Source of the DNA: JBJXGV01 sp046160485
GTDB taxonomy: Bacteria; Orphanbacterota; Orphanbacteria; JBJXGV01
Length of the DNA: 64,000 nt
Direction of reading: 5' to 3'
Assembly: GCA_046160485.1 (NCBI GenBank)
Contig: JBJXGV010000073.1
Location: forward strand, 62,001-126,000
The notes below the pieces were generated by a model. It saw only the letters and a program-made list of their open reading frames with translations, was not told the DNA's origin and made no database searches. The position numbers were made by a program, and so were the translations under genes. Shown in pieces: positions 63,071 to 64,000 of this stretch (position 1 is its first letter; the number at the start of each line of letters is the position of its first letter).

Positions 63071-64000
63071 TTAGAGAACGCGAACGTGGATTTCCGAGCG
63101 AAGCGTTTCGATCCACGCGCTGAATTCTTGCGCGGTCTTTTCTTCGCGTGCCGCGTCGCGCAGGTCTTTCTTGATCTCTTCGTAGCGCGGCGCGCGCGCC
63201 TCGTCGACGCTCACGAGTTTGAAGACGAGGAATCCATCGTCGGCTTCGAGCACCTCGGAGATGCCGCCCGGTGCAAGGGGCTCGATGACGGTGCGGTACT
63301 CCTCGGGAAGTTCTTCCATCGCGAAGAGCCCGACGCGTCCGCCTTTGTCGCGCGTCGATTCGTCGTCGGACGCCCACTTCGCGGTTTCGCCGAAGTCGGC
63401 GCCGCCGCGAATGGCCTCGAGCGCCGTGTTCATCCGCGCAAGAGCCGAGTCGCGCGCCGACGCGTCCGTGTTGAAGAGCGCGATGATGTGGTGCGCGCGT
63501 ACGCCCTCCTCGCGCTTCTCGTCGAGGCGAATGATGTGAACGCCGATGCGCGTCTCGACGGGGCCGGAGATCTCGCCGGGCGTGAGCGCGTCCACGGCGC
63601 TTGCGAACGCGGGCTCCATGTCGGTCGGCTTGAACTGTCCCAGATCCCCGCCGCGGCTAGCGCTCGGCCCCTCTGAGTATTCCTTCGCGAGTTCTTCGAA
63701 GTTGCCGCCGTTCGCCAGCTTCGCGCGCACGTCCTCGATTTTCGCGAATGCCGCGTCGCGCGTCGCCCCGCTCGCCCGGCGCCGCACGATAATCTGCGCA
63801 AGCTCGAGCCGCTTCGGAAACGTCGGGATCTCGGCCTTGTGCGCCTCGTAGAACTTCTGGATGTCATCCTCGGTGACGGTCACCTTGCTGTTGACCTCTT
63901 TGTCGAGAACGCGCCGCCCTTTGAGTTGGTTGCGAATCTCGTCGCGGTAACGCGCCTTGAGGTCTTCTTCCTTCATCCCTTCCTTCGCGAGCTGCGCGCG
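63071..64000 (-). CDS. Parvulin-type peptidyl-prolyl isomerase/SurA-like chaperone, N-terminus outside window
   Basis: The frame is open to the right edge of the window, so about 309 codons of the C-terminal part are seen. Two parvulin domains are visible: LELAQIIVRRR through GPASRGGDLGQF-like PSASRGGDLGQF and VRAHHIIALF through SDDESTRDKGGRVGLF. A SurA-like N-terminal helical region partly precedes them (from LKARYRDEIRNQ). SurA/PpiD relatives fold outer-membrane proteins in the periplasm. Which of the two this is cannot be decided without the N-terminus. It probably heads the operon pdxA-ftsE-ftsX. Confidence 0.88.
   Translation of the reverse strand, partial: RAQLAKEGMKEEDLKARYRDEIRNQLKGRRVLDKEVNSKVTVTEDDIQKFYEAHKAEIPTFPKRLELAQIIVRRRASGATRDAAFAKIEDVRAKLANGGNFEELAKEYSEGPSASRGGDLGQFKPTDMEPAFASAVDALTPGEISGPVETRIGVHIIRLDEKREEGVRAHHIIALFNTDASARDSALARMNTALEAIRGGADFGETAKWASDDESTRDKGGRVGLFAMEELPEEYRTVIEPLAPGGISEVLEADDGFLVFKLVSVDEARAPRYEEIKKDLRDAAREEKTAQEFSAWIETLRSEIHVRVL

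Overview
This is 64 kb of GC-rich chromosomal DNA with tightly packed genes, many in translationally coupled pairs (ATGA, GTGA or TTGA overlaps of 4 bases). No phage, transposase, CRISPR array or rRNA gene is visible. The gene content fits a Gram-negative aerobe of the FCB/Gemmatimonadota/Eisenbacteria type. It has outer-membrane barrels, lipoproteins with PKD domains, a C-terminal FlgD-like domain on a secreted protein, alternative complex III joined to an A2-type caa3 oxidase, and a selenocysteine peroxiredoxin. The taxonomic placement is an inference from these traits and is weak.

Layout. 1-3.7 kb (minus): end-truncated tilS behind a CAU tRNA with its own promoter, then a response regulator and a hybrid histidine kinase. 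3.8-6.3 kb (minus): glycogen phosphorylase. 6.5-13.2 kb (plus): a probable operon with a threonine-synthase-like PLP enzyme, a DgcN/DUF1611 protein, a PP-loop::creatininase fusion and a dipeptide-epimerase-type enolase enzyme. A selenoprotein peroxiredoxin with an in-frame TGA follows. 13.2-19.7 kb: mixed genes (MORN-type protein, rmuC, PKD lipoprotein, PaaK-like protein, ferrochelatase, FIST sensor). 19.7-24.8 kb (minus): sulfate uptake operon led by an Rrf2 regulator, with a CysA fused to two UspA-like domains. 24.9-34.1 kb (minus): envelope and secreted proteins. 34.2-36.4 kb (plus): sulfatase-fold lipoprotein and a glycosyltransferase. 37.2-38.3 kb: a lone transhydrogenase alpha subunit. 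38.4-51.3 kb (plus): one respiratory operon, actABCDEF, a small membrane protein, sco and coxBACD. 51.5-55.2 kb (plus): three exported proteins of lower GC, bracketed by a 39-base duplication of the coxD 3' end. 55.3-58.4 kb: kinase/ATPase/TPR regulator. 58.4-64 kb (minus): PKD lipoprotein, FAD amine oxidase, ftsX, ftsE, pdxA and a truncated parvulin chaperone.

How the parts work together. The act-cox operon encodes a quinol-to-oxygen chain: ActA-F oxidises quinol and reduces cytochrome c, the CoxB heme domain accepts electrons, CoxA reduces oxygen, and Sco loads CuA. Ferrochelatase, the sulfate importer and the Fe-S-type Rrf2 regulator supply heme, sulfur and sulfur control. The 6.6-12.7 kb operon looks like a D-/L-glutamate or peptidoglycan-peptide pathway with an unrecognised fusion enzyme at its centre.

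The points most worth following up are the selenocysteine peroxiredoxin, the DgcN/PP-loop-creatininase/epimerase operon, and the duplicated coxD end around an apparent 4 kb insertion. Next come two large intra-operon palindromes and a recurring -10 element placed almost on top of start codons.
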